33,290 bases of DNA from Hyphomonas sp. (GTDB lineage: Bacteria > Pseudomonadota > Alphaproteobacteria > Caulobacterales > Hyphomonadaceae), in NCBI RefSeq assembly GCF_022844445.1, contig NZ_JALHLS010000023.1, forward strand, positions 1 through 33,290. Direction: 5' to 3'. The notes below the pieces were generated by a model that did not search any database, was not told where the DNA came from, and saw nothing but the letters and a program-made list of their open reading frames with translations. This document shows positions 1 to 7,537 of this stretch, piece after piece. A program made the translations under genes and the position numbers. How positions within the stretch are numbered: position 1 is the stretch's first letter; each line of letters begins with the position of its first letter.

Positions 1-162
1 GCCAGGGTCGACACCCCCGTCATGGAACTGCCCGGCGATGGCGACCGCTGGACCAGCCCCCACGACCAGCCCCTGGCCGACAGCCCGTTTACGGACCTTG
101 GCCCGCACACGTTCGACTTTGCAGAGCGAAGCTTCGACAGTCAGGATTGGGAACTGGGATGA
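1..162 (+). CDS. C-terminal end of an unidentified protein (partial)
   Basis: An open frame enters at base 1 and ends at TGA 160-162, giving the last 53 residues of a gene that begins outside the window. The tail is acidic and aromatic and ends in DSQDWELG. I do not recognise the family. Its position, on the same strand and 176 bp before the WbpD-type acetyltransferase, suggests it belongs to the same polysaccharide locus. Third-position GC is high, as in the downstream gene, which supports real coding. Nothing more can be said without the rest of the gene. Confidence 0.55.
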   Translation, partial: ARVDTPVMELPGDGDRWTSPHDQPLADSPFTDLGPHTFDFAERSFDSQDWELG

Positions 163-239
163 GCCGCAAAGCCGCAACACCGCTGCTGGCCGATTCATTC
201 GGCAGATGCAAAGAGATCCCGTCAAGAAATGAACCCTGA
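159..239 (+). CDS. Possible 26-residue ORF overlapping the previous stop
   Basis: ATG at 159 overlaps the TGA of the preceding gene in an ATGA arrangement, the usual sign of translational coupling. The frame stops after 26 codons (TGA 237-239). No family is recognisable. It may be the start of a gene that has been lost, a tiny coupled peptide or chance. The 99 bp from here to the next gene hold only a weak 6-bp hairpin (CAGCGC 249-254 with GCGCTG 264-269). Confidence 0.2.
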   Translation: MSRKAATPLLADSFGRCKEIPSRNEP

Positions 240-338
240 CGCGGCGCGCAGCGCCCGCCTTGCGCGCTGTCCTGAGGGTCTGTAATCCCAGAAGCGGCAT
301 CAGCCCCGGAGGGCGCTGAAAGAAGCAGGAAAACCTAT

Positions 339-920
<582 letters not shown>

Positions 921-926
921 CGCGCC

Positions 927-1022
927 ATGTGCGGCATAGCAGGCATCGTCTCGCTCGACGGAAGCGCAGGGCCCTTCAAAACCCAGACGGCAACGTCGGC
1001 ACAATTGAACTACAAGGCCTAA
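927..1022 (+). pseudogene. Broken 5' end of an asparagine-synthetase-type gene
   Basis: ATG 927 opens a frame beginning MCGIAGIVSLDGSAGP. This is the mature N-terminus of class II glutamine amidotransferases, with Cys2 as nucleophile and the family's typical next fifteen residues. After about residue 16 the resemblance is lost, base composition turns AT-rich, and the frame ends at TAA 1020-1022 after 31 codons. A full AsnB has about 600 residues. I read this as the stump left when foreign DNA carrying the sulfotransferase and Wzt genes replaced the rest of the gene. The intact asnB at 18631 starts differently (MCGLFLSVGF), so this is not a simple duplicate of it. The breakpoint is probably near 972-985. 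Confidence 0.7.
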
Positions 1023-1083
1023 AAGCTCTATCAAGTGAAGCTGTCGGCCAAACCAAACTCAACCGGCTCTCGGAGTGAACAAA

Positions 1084-2142
1084 ATGGCTTCTGCGAAAAT
1101 TGTAGGAGAAGTATCCAAGCTCACTGAAAAGCTTCACGTCGATATAGGCGAGCGAGCTGTTTGGCTTGGCGATCGCATGTTCGAGTACCGTCAGGACACT
1201 GAAGTGTTGCTGCAGTCTGTGCAGAACAACCTCGTTGAGTGCCAAATGGGAAGCCGAGAACTTTCAGCCTCGCAAGCCTTGCGCTTGGAGAAGGCTATTG
1301 GCGAAGCCCTTGGCGGCCAAAGCTCTGCATCAAGAATAAATGGCTATGTTGGCGATTTGGATACCGATGAAGATGGCTACCCCTTGGTGCCGCCCGGGGC
1401 CGTTGGATTAAGCTTTACGCACCCTGAAAGCGAGAATCTGTTCGTAGAGCGGCGCGATCTCGCTTCAGTCAAGTACGGAAAGATTGCTGTTTTCGGAATC
1501 CAAAAATCTGGGAACACGTGGGTGCACGGCTTGTTGGCCGATACTTTTTCTTTGCCCTACCTTTTTAGCCATACGGAAGTAAAAACTGTCGGCGTGCTGA
1601 GCAGCCATATCTCGTGTGGCCCGAGAGTGCTGAGAAGAAATGATATTGTTCACCCGGTTTGCCTCGTCCGCGACTTGAGAAGCATCGTCGTTTCTTTCTA
1701 CCACTATATGCAATCCGCCAGCTATCAGAATGATATTCCGTATGCCGATTATTCAGACTTTGAAACGTTCTATTACGATTGGTTCCTTTCGAGAGTTGCC
1801 CCCTCCTTGGATCTGGAATCGTACACAGAGAACTTCGCAAAGCATGGCGTCCCGATTTTGCGCTATGAACGGTTGGTCAATGACACCAAGGGCGAAATGC
1901 TGCGGCTGTTCAAACGCTGGAGTTTGGCCTTTGACGAAAGCGCGTTGGATGCAGCGATCGAGAAAAACAGCTTCAGTAACCTGAAAGCCAAAGGCAAACA
2001 AATGGGCGACGTATTCATAGAAACGTCGCATTTCCGCAAAGGCGGAAAATCTAACTTTCGCGAAGAACTACCCGAACGAATCCTCAGAGACATCAACACT
2101 CGCTTCGAGAAAGTTCTCCTTCGCTGGGGTTACGATGTCTAG
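1084..2142 (+). CDS. PAPS-dependent sulfotransferase
   Basis: 352 residues. The C-terminal two thirds are a sulfotransferase domain. A 5'-phosphosulfate loop QKSGNTWV lies at residues 140-147, a 3'-phosphate site RDLRSIVVSFYH at 196-207, and an RKGG motif at 318-321 corresponds to the conserved C-terminal RKG. Family members transfer sulfate from 3'-phosphoadenosine-5'-phosphosulfate to a hydroxyl. In this locus the likely acceptor is the polysaccharide or a lipid-linked glycan, which is an inference. Residues 1-125 form a helical N-terminal region I do not recognise. ATG 1084 is preferred because GGAG (1072-1075) sits 8 bases upstream; a GTG at 1075 would overlap that site. The gene and the next one are clearly richer in A+T than their neighbours, pointing to horizontal acquisition. 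The next gene begins 24 bp after the stop. Confidence 0.85.
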   Translation: MASAKIVGEVSKLTEKLHVDIGERAVWLGDRMFEYRQDTEVLLQSVQNNLVECQMGSRELSASQALRLEKAIGEALGGQSSASRINGYVGDLDTDEDGYPLVPPGAVGLSFTHPESENLFVERRDLASVKYGKIAVFGIQKSGNTWVHGLLADTFSLPYLFSHTEVKTVGVLSSHISCGPRVLRRNDIVHPVCLVRDLRSIVVSFYHYMQSASYQNDIPYADYSDFETFYYDWFLSRVAPSLDLESYTENFAKHGVPILRYERLVNDTKGEMLRLFKRWSLAFDESALDAAIEKNSFSNLKAKGKQMGDVFIETSHFRKGGKSNFREELPERILRDINTRFEKVLLRWGYDV

Positions 2143-2166
2143 CATCTTGAAGAAGGTTTGTAGCGC

Positions 2167-3690
2167 TTGAAGACCGACCAAAGTGACCCGAGTCTGCCCG
2201 CAGTTCGTCTGGAAGACGTCACCAAGATTTACGATCTGTACAACTCTCCAGGAGAGATGCTTTTCTACACTTTGGGTATACAGAAGATACTGAAACCAAA
2301 GCGAGAGGTGCCTCGTTTTACGGCTCTGAGGAACATCTCGTTCACAATTGGCAAGGGCGAGCGAGTCGGTCTGATTGGGAGAAACGGGGCCGGGAAAACC
2401 ACAACTCTGCGCTTAATAACTGGCAACTATCCACCGACAACAGGCACGGTGGAAGTGCAGGGAACTGTTCAAGCTTTGATGCAGCTTGGTCTTGGTTTTC
2501 ATCCAGAGTTCACCGGCTACGAAAACATCAAAGCGGCCCTAAACTATAACGGCCTGCTTGGCCCCCAGCTTGACGAGGCGATCGCTGACGTTGTCGACTT
2601 CTGCGAGCTTGGAGCGTTCCTGAACCAGCCCCTCAAAACGTACTCACTGGGCATGCAGTCCAGAGTGCAGTTCGCTGCAGCTACTGCAATTCATCCAGAC
2701 ATTCTCATCGTGGACGAGGTCCTGGGAGCTGGTGATGCGTACTTTTCCGCTAAAAGCGCACTCCGCATGGAGCGTTTGGCGAAAAGCGGATGTACATTGA
2801 TACTCGTCTCGCATTCCTGGCAGATGATCCAGCAGTACTGCGAACGTGCAATCTGGCTTGAAGCTGGCAGGGTCAGAATGGACGGGCCAGCGTTCGAAGT
2901 CTTGGCAGGCTATGAGTCCCATATCGCAGGGGCCACAGCCAAGTTTCACTCCAAAGGCGATGAAATGCCGGTCTCCCAATCTGCGCCATGGGAGATGACC
3001 CAGTCTCAGTTTTCAAATGTCTCCCAGGATAGTTCAGCGAACGGGATCAACCCTGACTCACCCGAGCCTGAGGCGAGCGATCGGACTGCCCCCGACTATG
3101 CTTCGGTGGACTGGATTGCAGATCAATTGAGAACCAAGGAAAACATCAAGGGTGATCAGGAAACGGCTTTGAAACTGTCTGATGGGCGGACGGTTTTTCG
3201 CGTTGCTGGCGTCAATGGGCTTAGATTTTGTGATTTCAGAGTTCTCGTTGACAGCGCACAAAAGAACGTCGTCCGCACCGGAGGGTCTATAGCAATTGAA
3301 ATGGAGCTTGTTGCTCAGCGATCAGACCATTTTGCCTGCTCTTACTGGATACATTTTTTTGGGCTCGACGGCATGCGACTGGCCCGCGTCCGAAGCCCAA
3401 TTGATAAATTTGAACTGAACGAAGGCGAAAAACGGAGAGTCTCAGTCCGGCTGGACCCTGTGCTGCTAGGCACCAGGGACTATCTTCTTTCCTTCAGTGT
3501 ATTTGACAACAAGACTACAGAGTCTTCGGCGGACACACTCCATCAGCGCTTTGATATGTTGCCTCGATGCTACCAACTAAAAGTGCTCGGGTCTAACGAT
3601 TCAGATGCGCCCATCCTTCACCATAACGGCGGCTGGCACTTTGGAGGCTCAGAACACATAACTCCTGCGGTGATCAAAGATTATATCTAG
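2167..3690 (+). CDS. wzt: Wzt-type polysaccharide ABC transporter ATP-binding protein
   Basis: 507 residues. The ATPase domain has Walker A GRNGAGKT (71-78), signature SLGMQ (160-164), Walker B ILIVDE (179-184) and the H-loop His at 216. The YSLGMQSRVQFA signature and the VDEVLGAGD sequence are typical of the O-antigen/teichoic-acid exporter subfamily. A linker follows at about 255-345, then a beta-sandwich-like Wzt C-terminal domain (about 350-490), which in studied systems recognises the polysaccharide's terminal modification. The start is TTG 2167 with GAAGG ten bases upstream. The cognate membrane subunit is not adjacent; the only Wzm-like gene is at 16133. Low GC, like the sulfotransferase before it. 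Sulfotransferase and Wzt may have arrived together, so the C-terminal domain may recognise a sulfated end (speculative). Confidence 0.92.
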   Translation: MKTDQSDPSLPAVRLEDVTKIYDLYNSPGEMLFYTLGIQKILKPKREVPRFTALRNISFTIGKGERVGLIGRNGAGKTTTLRLITGNYPPTTGTVEVQGTVQALMQLGLGFHPEFTGYENIKAALNYNGLLGPQLDEAIADVVDFCELGAFLNQPLKTYSLGMQSRVQFAAATAIHPDILIVDEVLGAGDAYFSAKSALRMERLAKSGCTLILVSHSWQMIQQYCERAIWLEAGRVRMDGPAFEVLAGYESHIAGATAKFHSKGDEMPVSQSAPWEMTQSQFSNVSQDSSANGINPDSPEPEASDRTAPDYASVDWIADQLRTKENIKGDQETALKLSDGRTVFRVAGVNGLRFCDFRVLVDSAQKNVVRTGGSIAIEMELVAQRSDHFACSYWIHFFGLDGMRLARVRSPIDKFELNEGEKRRVSVRLDPVLLGTRDYLLSFSVFDNKTTESSADTLHQRFDMLPRCYQLKVLGSNDSDAPILHHNGGWHFGGSEHITPAVIKDYI

Positions 3691-3867
3691 TTTGGTAGCC
3701 CGGTGGTTTCTGACGCACTTGGCGGCGTATCCGTGCAGCAGGTTAGGCGTGATCGCGAGGATTCCATCCCCGCTCAGCTTCGCCCCGTCTCAATCTGCCC
3801 GGCCTCGCGCCGCCAGCGCGTTTTCGAGGTGTCGCCGTTTTCAAGCTCGCGACAGACGCCGATGCCC

Positions 3868-5193
3868 CTAATCTGCGACGCAGTCCGCAAGCGATGCTTT
3901 CGCGCCCTGGCGCATAGGCGCTGTCAGCAACAGTCGCGCGACGCTGGCGATCGCCCGCGCCCGCTGATCCTCTTCAGGGGGGTACATGGCCTCGCCAAAT
4001 CCCCTCTCCCTCAAGACGACGCTGCACACCGGCTCCCAGATCTCGGGTTGGAAGGCCGCCAGACTGGCCATTCGGCCGTAAAGCGAGGCATATCGGCCCG
4101 CTGGTGGCCCGCTGCCGTCCATGTAGATGGGTACTGGACTTTTGTTATGGACGAGTTTGTGGAACGCGTTTGTAATCTTCTGCAGATCTTGCAGCCTCAC
4201 GCCGCCCACTCCGTCAGCGGCCATGGCCGTAAGGAAATCGATCGTCACCGAAGCGTGGTTTAGGTCGTCCGGCTGATGATAAGAAAACCGGCTGGTGTCG
4301 GCGACGGCCCAACCCCTGCCAGGCGCGTACCGCATCTTCGGCCAGTAGGGCCAGGTCAGGGTGTTGGGCGCGGCGGCGTCAACGAACTCCAGCTGAATAA
4401 AGTTTGAAAGCCGCGTGGCGCGTTCGGCATAGGCATCTTCGCCCGTAGCCTTGTACATATAAAGATACGCCAGCCCCGCCATCGCCTGGTAGTTGAGCGG
4501 CACCGGCTTGCCGGGCATATCCGGGGCGATGAAATCTGCATCGTGAGACGTGACGAAGTAACCGATATGCACGCCCTGAGCAGTCTCGGCGCGCCAATTC
4601 TCCGTGGCGTGGAAGGCGAGCGTTTCGTGCGCGGCAAGCACATACGTTCGTGCGATCGCGTCGAACGCGCGCTCGCCCTGACGTAGCCCCTGCAGGCAGG
4701 GCCTTTGCGCAGTCAGCGCTGCAAAACGCGCGAGCGGCGCTACAAGTCTTGCGTCATCGATCAGGAATGAGATGGGCCGGCTTCCCTGCGCATTGAACAC
4801 CGTCGTCGACCACTGGGCTGCTGATCGCCCCCGATAATCGCGGAGCCCCGCCTTATCGTCGCGCGCGGCAAGGACGCGATCGCCAAGCGTCACGAAGCGA
4901 TCAAGATAGGCCGTATCCCCAGTGGCTTCGTAGATGTCGAGCAGAGCTGGCATGATGAAGCCAGCGAACCCGCCCGGTTTGCCCTGCTGGGTCATGGCTT
5001 CTGTAGTCGTGGACTCCAAGCGCGCTTGCAGGTTGGCATGCAGGACAGCTTGTGTGGGATCGAGGGCGCGAGGAGCGCACAGGTCTTTTACCGACGGCCC
5101 TGGCGCTGATGGGGCCGATGGCGCGCAGGCGGCCGTCGCCGCAAGTACAAGTGCGACGCACAGCGCGCCAAATCGCCCATTCATGTCTTTCAT
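3868..5193 (-). CDS. Putative lipoprotein with alpha/alpha-toroid fold (carbohydrate-active candidate)
   Basis: 441 residues from ATG 5193; ATG 5184 is an alternative start. The N-terminus is a signal peptide with Cys23 in the sequence ATAAC, a slightly atypical lipobox that lacks an aliphatic residue at -3. The body alternates helices carrying Gly/aromatic turns, such as GGFAGFIMPALLDIYEATGD (about 65-85) and NYQAMAGLAYLYMYKATGED further on. That is the look of (alpha/alpha)n-toroid proteins: glucuronyl C5-epimerases, polysaccharide lyases and related glycosidases. I cannot name a family or a catalytic residue. It would sit in the periplasm or outer membrane. It is divergent from the lipoprotein at 5257 with only 63 bp between them, and it converges with wzt. 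The 177 bp between the two stops hold nothing recognisable. Confidence 0.6.
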   Translation of the reverse strand: MKDMNGRFGALCVALVLAATAACAPSAPSAPGPSVKDLCAPRALDPTQAVLHANLQARLESTTTEAMTQQGKPGGFAGFIMPALLDIYEATGDTAYLDRFVTLGDRVLAARDDKAGLRDYRGRSAAQWSTTVFNAQGSRPISFLIDDARLVAPLARFAALTAQRPCLQGLRQGERAFDAIARTYVLAAHETLAFHATENWRAETAQGVHIGYFVTSHDADFIAPDMPGKPVPLNYQAMAGLAYLYMYKATGEDAYAERATRLSNFIQLEFVDAAAPNTLTWPYWPKMRYAPGRGWAVADTSRFSYHQPDDLNHASVTIDFLTAMAADGVGGVRLQDLQKITNAFHKLVHNKSPVPIYMDGSGPPAGRYASLYGRMASLAAFQPEIWEPVCSVVLRERGFGEAMYPPEEDQRARAIASVARLLLTAPMRQGAKASLADCVAD

Positions 5194-5256
5194 GTCCAAT
5201 AAGTCTTGTCCGTGTTTCGAAAGCTCTATAGGCCCAAAAACCAACGGAGTAAAAAA
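5194..5256. promoter_or_regulatory. Divergent promoter region between two lipoprotein genes
   Basis: This 63-bp gap must hold the 5' signals of both flanking genes unless promoters lie inside the coding parts. On the plus strand a weak sigma70-like pair is visible: TTGTCC at 5206-5211 and TATAGG at 5227-5232, with a spacer of only 15. GGAG (5246-5249) is the ribosome site for the plus-strand gene. No clear ribosome site precedes the minus-strand gene. Shared control of the pair is an inference from the arrangement. Confidence 0.3.
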
Positions 5257-6801
5257 ATGCGTGTGTGGGGTGTCTTGCTTCTCGCCATGCTGGCTGGGTG
5301 CGTCAGTCCCGACCCGGCAGTCGACCTCAGTTTCGAACTTAAAGGGACGGTGGGCACGGTTTTCGAGATCGAGGTCGACGGCGCCAGATGCGCGGCTGGC
5401 TACGTGAACGCCATCCAGAGCCGGACCTACAGCAATCAGGGCGAACTTGAATTCTGGTGCCGCGAAAGTCGAGGCGCGCCCCTTTCCTTTACTAGCATCG
5501 GCAAGCCGTCTCCTTTGCAATTCACAAGTTCGATCGCCAGTCTCAACGGCAGGCTTTTCGAATTCATCAGCCGGTCCGTCTATGACAATGGCCGCTGGCG
5601 TCCGCTTACGCCTAGCGAGCTGCCGGTCCCGGACGACGCCTTGCCGATATCGATCGTGAGCGCCGGCGGCAAGCACATCGTCTTCACGATCTATGGCGGG
5701 CGCTGCGAAGGCATCTCCGTCTACTCGGAAAGCGGCTATCACGGAACCTATCGCGAGGACGACTGGGGACAATGGTCCGCCATGTGGACCGACGGGCGGA
5801 CCATCGCGATGAACGTTGGCTACAATTTACTGTCGGGGCCGCTTCCGCCGCCCACTTCGAATACCTGCGCGCCATTGCGCCTGAAAACTGTTCCCACAGA
5901 GAGAAAAAATTGGATCTATGCTGCGCGTTCGGTTGGCGGCCCTTTGCTCTACGGCGGTTCAGAAGCCTCGCACGATAGCTGCGCGCCCCTCCTCATCACC
6001 GACCTCGATCTGATGACGACGCGCGAGATCACCATTAAAGACTGCAAACCGGGCTACGTGACTGAAGTCTACTCCCTCACGCGCTGGCGCGATGAGATCC
6101 TGATCGGCAACTTTCCCGAGGGAGCGCTCTACGCGTTGACCCCGGGTTCCGACGCCACGCGCAAGACGGCGTTCGGCGCGGCGCGGCCCGATGACCTTCT
6201 CGATCCTCAGTGGAATGGCCCCTACCGCGAGAGCCAGGCCGTGGTGGTTTCGGGGGGGCGCGTCTTCATCGGCATGTATCCCTGGGCCGAACTCTTCATA
6301 CACGAGGGCGAGGCGCCCGCTACGGTGCTTCGCCTTATCGAGCGCCCGGAGAAGACCGGCGGCGAGTTTGCGCCTTATGCCTCGCACCTTGCCGCTGCGG
6401 TCACGAGCCTTCAGGATCCGTACGCAGACCGCGCATGGGCGCAGCGCATCCCGACAATCGTGGTGCTGTCCGGCCTCGTCTGCGCATCAACGGGAAATAG
6501 AACCGGCGAGGACCTCGACCGGTGGCAAGGTCTGGTCGATGAAGGCGATGTGCGCCATTACGGTGAGGTGTTCTGTGCGCCTGTGCCGGGACATGTCATG
6601 ACAGGGCCGGTTCCAGATGGGACATTGGTCCGGTTTCGTGTCGACAAGGAGCGCCTGTCGATCGTCGTCGACGGCAAAACCGTTGCGAGCGCCGCGCACG
6701 GATTGTCCGGCTCAGCGTTGCACCGACTGAGCCGGGCCCGCCCGCGCGTCGGGACCGGCGATTACGGTCCATTTGAAGGCATCTTGCGTCGTCTTCCATG
6801 A
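5257..6801 (+). CDS. Lipoprotein of unknown function, possible beta-propeller
   Basis: 514 residues. The N-terminus MRVWGVLLLAMLAGC is a textbook lipoprotein signal: lipobox LAGC with the modified cysteine at position 15. GGAG lies 7 bases before ATG 5257. The body is beta-rich, with recurring units that pair a glycine or tyrosine turn with short strands (for example GGKHIVFTIYGGRC, SLTRWRDEILIGNFPEGALY, VVVSGGRVFIGMYPW). This suggests a propeller-like or sugar-binding fold, but no family is recognised. Several cysteines could form disulfides in the periplasm. It is divergent from the toroid lipoprotein and lies inside the polysaccharide locus, so a role in modifying or binding the polymer is plausible but not shown. 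Confidence 0.6.
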   Translation: MRVWGVLLLAMLAGCVSPDPAVDLSFELKGTVGTVFEIEVDGARCAAGYVNAIQSRTYSNQGELEFWCRESRGAPLSFTSIGKPSPLQFTSSIASLNGRLFEFISRSVYDNGRWRPLTPSELPVPDDALPISIVSAGGKHIVFTIYGGRCEGISVYSESGYHGTYREDDWGQWSAMWTDGRTIAMNVGYNLLSGPLPPPTSNTCAPLRLKTVPTERKNWIYAARSVGGPLLYGGSEASHDSCAPLLITDLDLMTTREITIKDCKPGYVTEVYSLTRWRDEILIGNFPEGALYALTPGSDATRKTAFGAARPDDLLDPQWNGPYRESQAVVVSGGRVFIGMYPWAELFIHEGEAPATVLRLIERPEKTGGEFAPYASHLAAAVTSLQDPYADRAWAQRIPTIVVLSGLVCASTGNRTGEDLDRWQGLVDEGDVRHYGEVFCAPVPGHVMTGPVPDGTLVRFRVDKERLSIVVDGKTVASAAHGLSGSALHRLSRARPRVGTGDYGPFEGILRRLP

Positions 6802-6928
6802 GGCGCCGTGCGGGTGCGGGCCAGACGTGTCCCGCCTGGCCGATCGGGGCATCGCCGGCCCCAAGGAACGGATTGAGGCTCCTGTCCTTCACCCCGCGCA
6901 TGATGGGCACACGCTAAGCAGACTTGAT

Positions 6929-7058
6929 TGCGCGGCGACAATCAACGAGCGTCAATCAAATCGCTTGCCAAAAAAATCGCCAATGACAATCATCAATTAC
7001 CGGTCGCCTCGTCTCATCCTGATTGACGCGCCGCTCTCATCCTGATTGTCGCCGCGCA
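6929..7058. mobile_element. 130-bp inverted-repeat element, probable IS-end relic or MITE
   Basis: The ends are a perfect 16-bp inverted repeat: TGCGCGGCGACAATCA at 6929-6944 and its complement at 7043-7058, so the element begins TG and ends CA. Inside are a second inverted pair (GCGTCAATCA 6949-6958 with TGATTGACGC 7020-7029) and a direct repeat TCTCATCCTGATTG at 7012-7025 and 7035-7048 with a period of 23 bp. Ends TG..CA with repeated subterminal motifs recall IS21-family termini, but the family is a guess. There is no room for a transposase. The flanks show no obvious target duplication, so it may be two IS ends brought together by deletion. It abuts the IS3-family fragment that follows. 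Confidence 0.55.
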
Positions 7059-7182
7059 GCAATTCGATCCAACCATCTATCGCTGCAAATCTCGCCGCCC
7101 CGCGCAAGCCATTCTCGAAGCTAAGATCAACGAGATCTGCCAGACGCGGGTGCGTTACGCCTACCGGCGTGTGCATGTCCTT
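7059..7182 (+). pseudogene. Fragment of an IS3-family transposase (OrfB)
   Basis: On the plus strand the frame reads QQFDPTIYRCKSRRP, continues, and then reads TRVRYAYRRVHVL. This matches the region just before the catalytic DDE core of IS3-family OrfB proteins, where the family typically has YxxKSRR, about 20 residues, then TRVRYGYRRxHVLLRREGW. Only about 40 codons remain. The left side stops exactly at the 130-bp inverted-repeat element, and the right side stops at about 7182, where the sequence becomes the reverse strand of the epimerase remnant. No start, no DDE residues and no IS3 terminal repeats are present, so it is dead. It marks the event that destroyed the epimerase gene. Confidence 0.65.
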
Positions 7183-7320
7183 TTCAAAATCGTAGTGCTG
7201 GCCGGTATGGACCAGCCGTTCGGTAAAACGGCCATCTGCGGCGAAAGCGCGGCTCATAGCCGCCGCCTTCACAAAGTGCGGCCGCGCACCGGCAATGGTC
7301 GTGATTTTGAAACCCGTCAT
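7183..7320 (-). pseudogene. 5' remnant of a UDP-GlcNAc 2-epimerase family gene (WbpI/WecB-like)
   Basis: From ATG 7320 on the minus strand the frame reads MTGFKITTIAGARPHFVKAA and about twenty residues later LVHTGQHYD. This is the N-terminal strand, GARPxFxKAA motif and HTGQHYD motif of non-hydrolysing UDP-GlcNAc 2-epimerases. Similarity ends at about residue 44-47 of an expected ~360. The frame runs on through antisense transposase and the inverted-repeat element to TAA 6997-6999, making a chimeric 107-codon ORF. WbpI, a member of this family, converts UDP-GlcNAc3NAcA to the manno form and is the expected partner of the WbpA/B/E/D and WbpG/HisH/HisF genes here. WecB or another family member cannot be ruled out from 45 residues. 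Confidence 0.75.
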
Positions 7321-7411
7321 ACTGATGTCTTTACACACCACCGGGCGGCGTACCGAGTCCTTGCCTTCAACCATATGCTATTTCTGCCTCAGAGGGGCTG
7401 CGATCAGATTC

Positions 7412-7450
7412 CCTCGCGGATTACCCTTCGGTAAGATACCGGCCGCGAGG
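7412..7450. promoter_or_regulatory. Nested palindromes upstream of the RTX gene
   Basis: An outer inverted repeat CCTCGCGG (7412-7419) / CCGCGAGG (7443-7450) encloses an inner perfect hairpin TTACC-CTTC-GGTAA (7421-7434). It lies 87 bp before the RTX start and upstream of the dead epimerase, so it may be an operator, an attenuator-like structure or a relic of the rearrangement. No T-run follows on either strand. Confidence 0.3.
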
Positions 7451-7537
7451 TTGTAGGCGCAGCCAGAGCGATGATACGCTCACCCATAGATGGCAGGCCC
7501 CACCAGTGTCGGCTGTATTCGCAAGGATGGATTTTTC

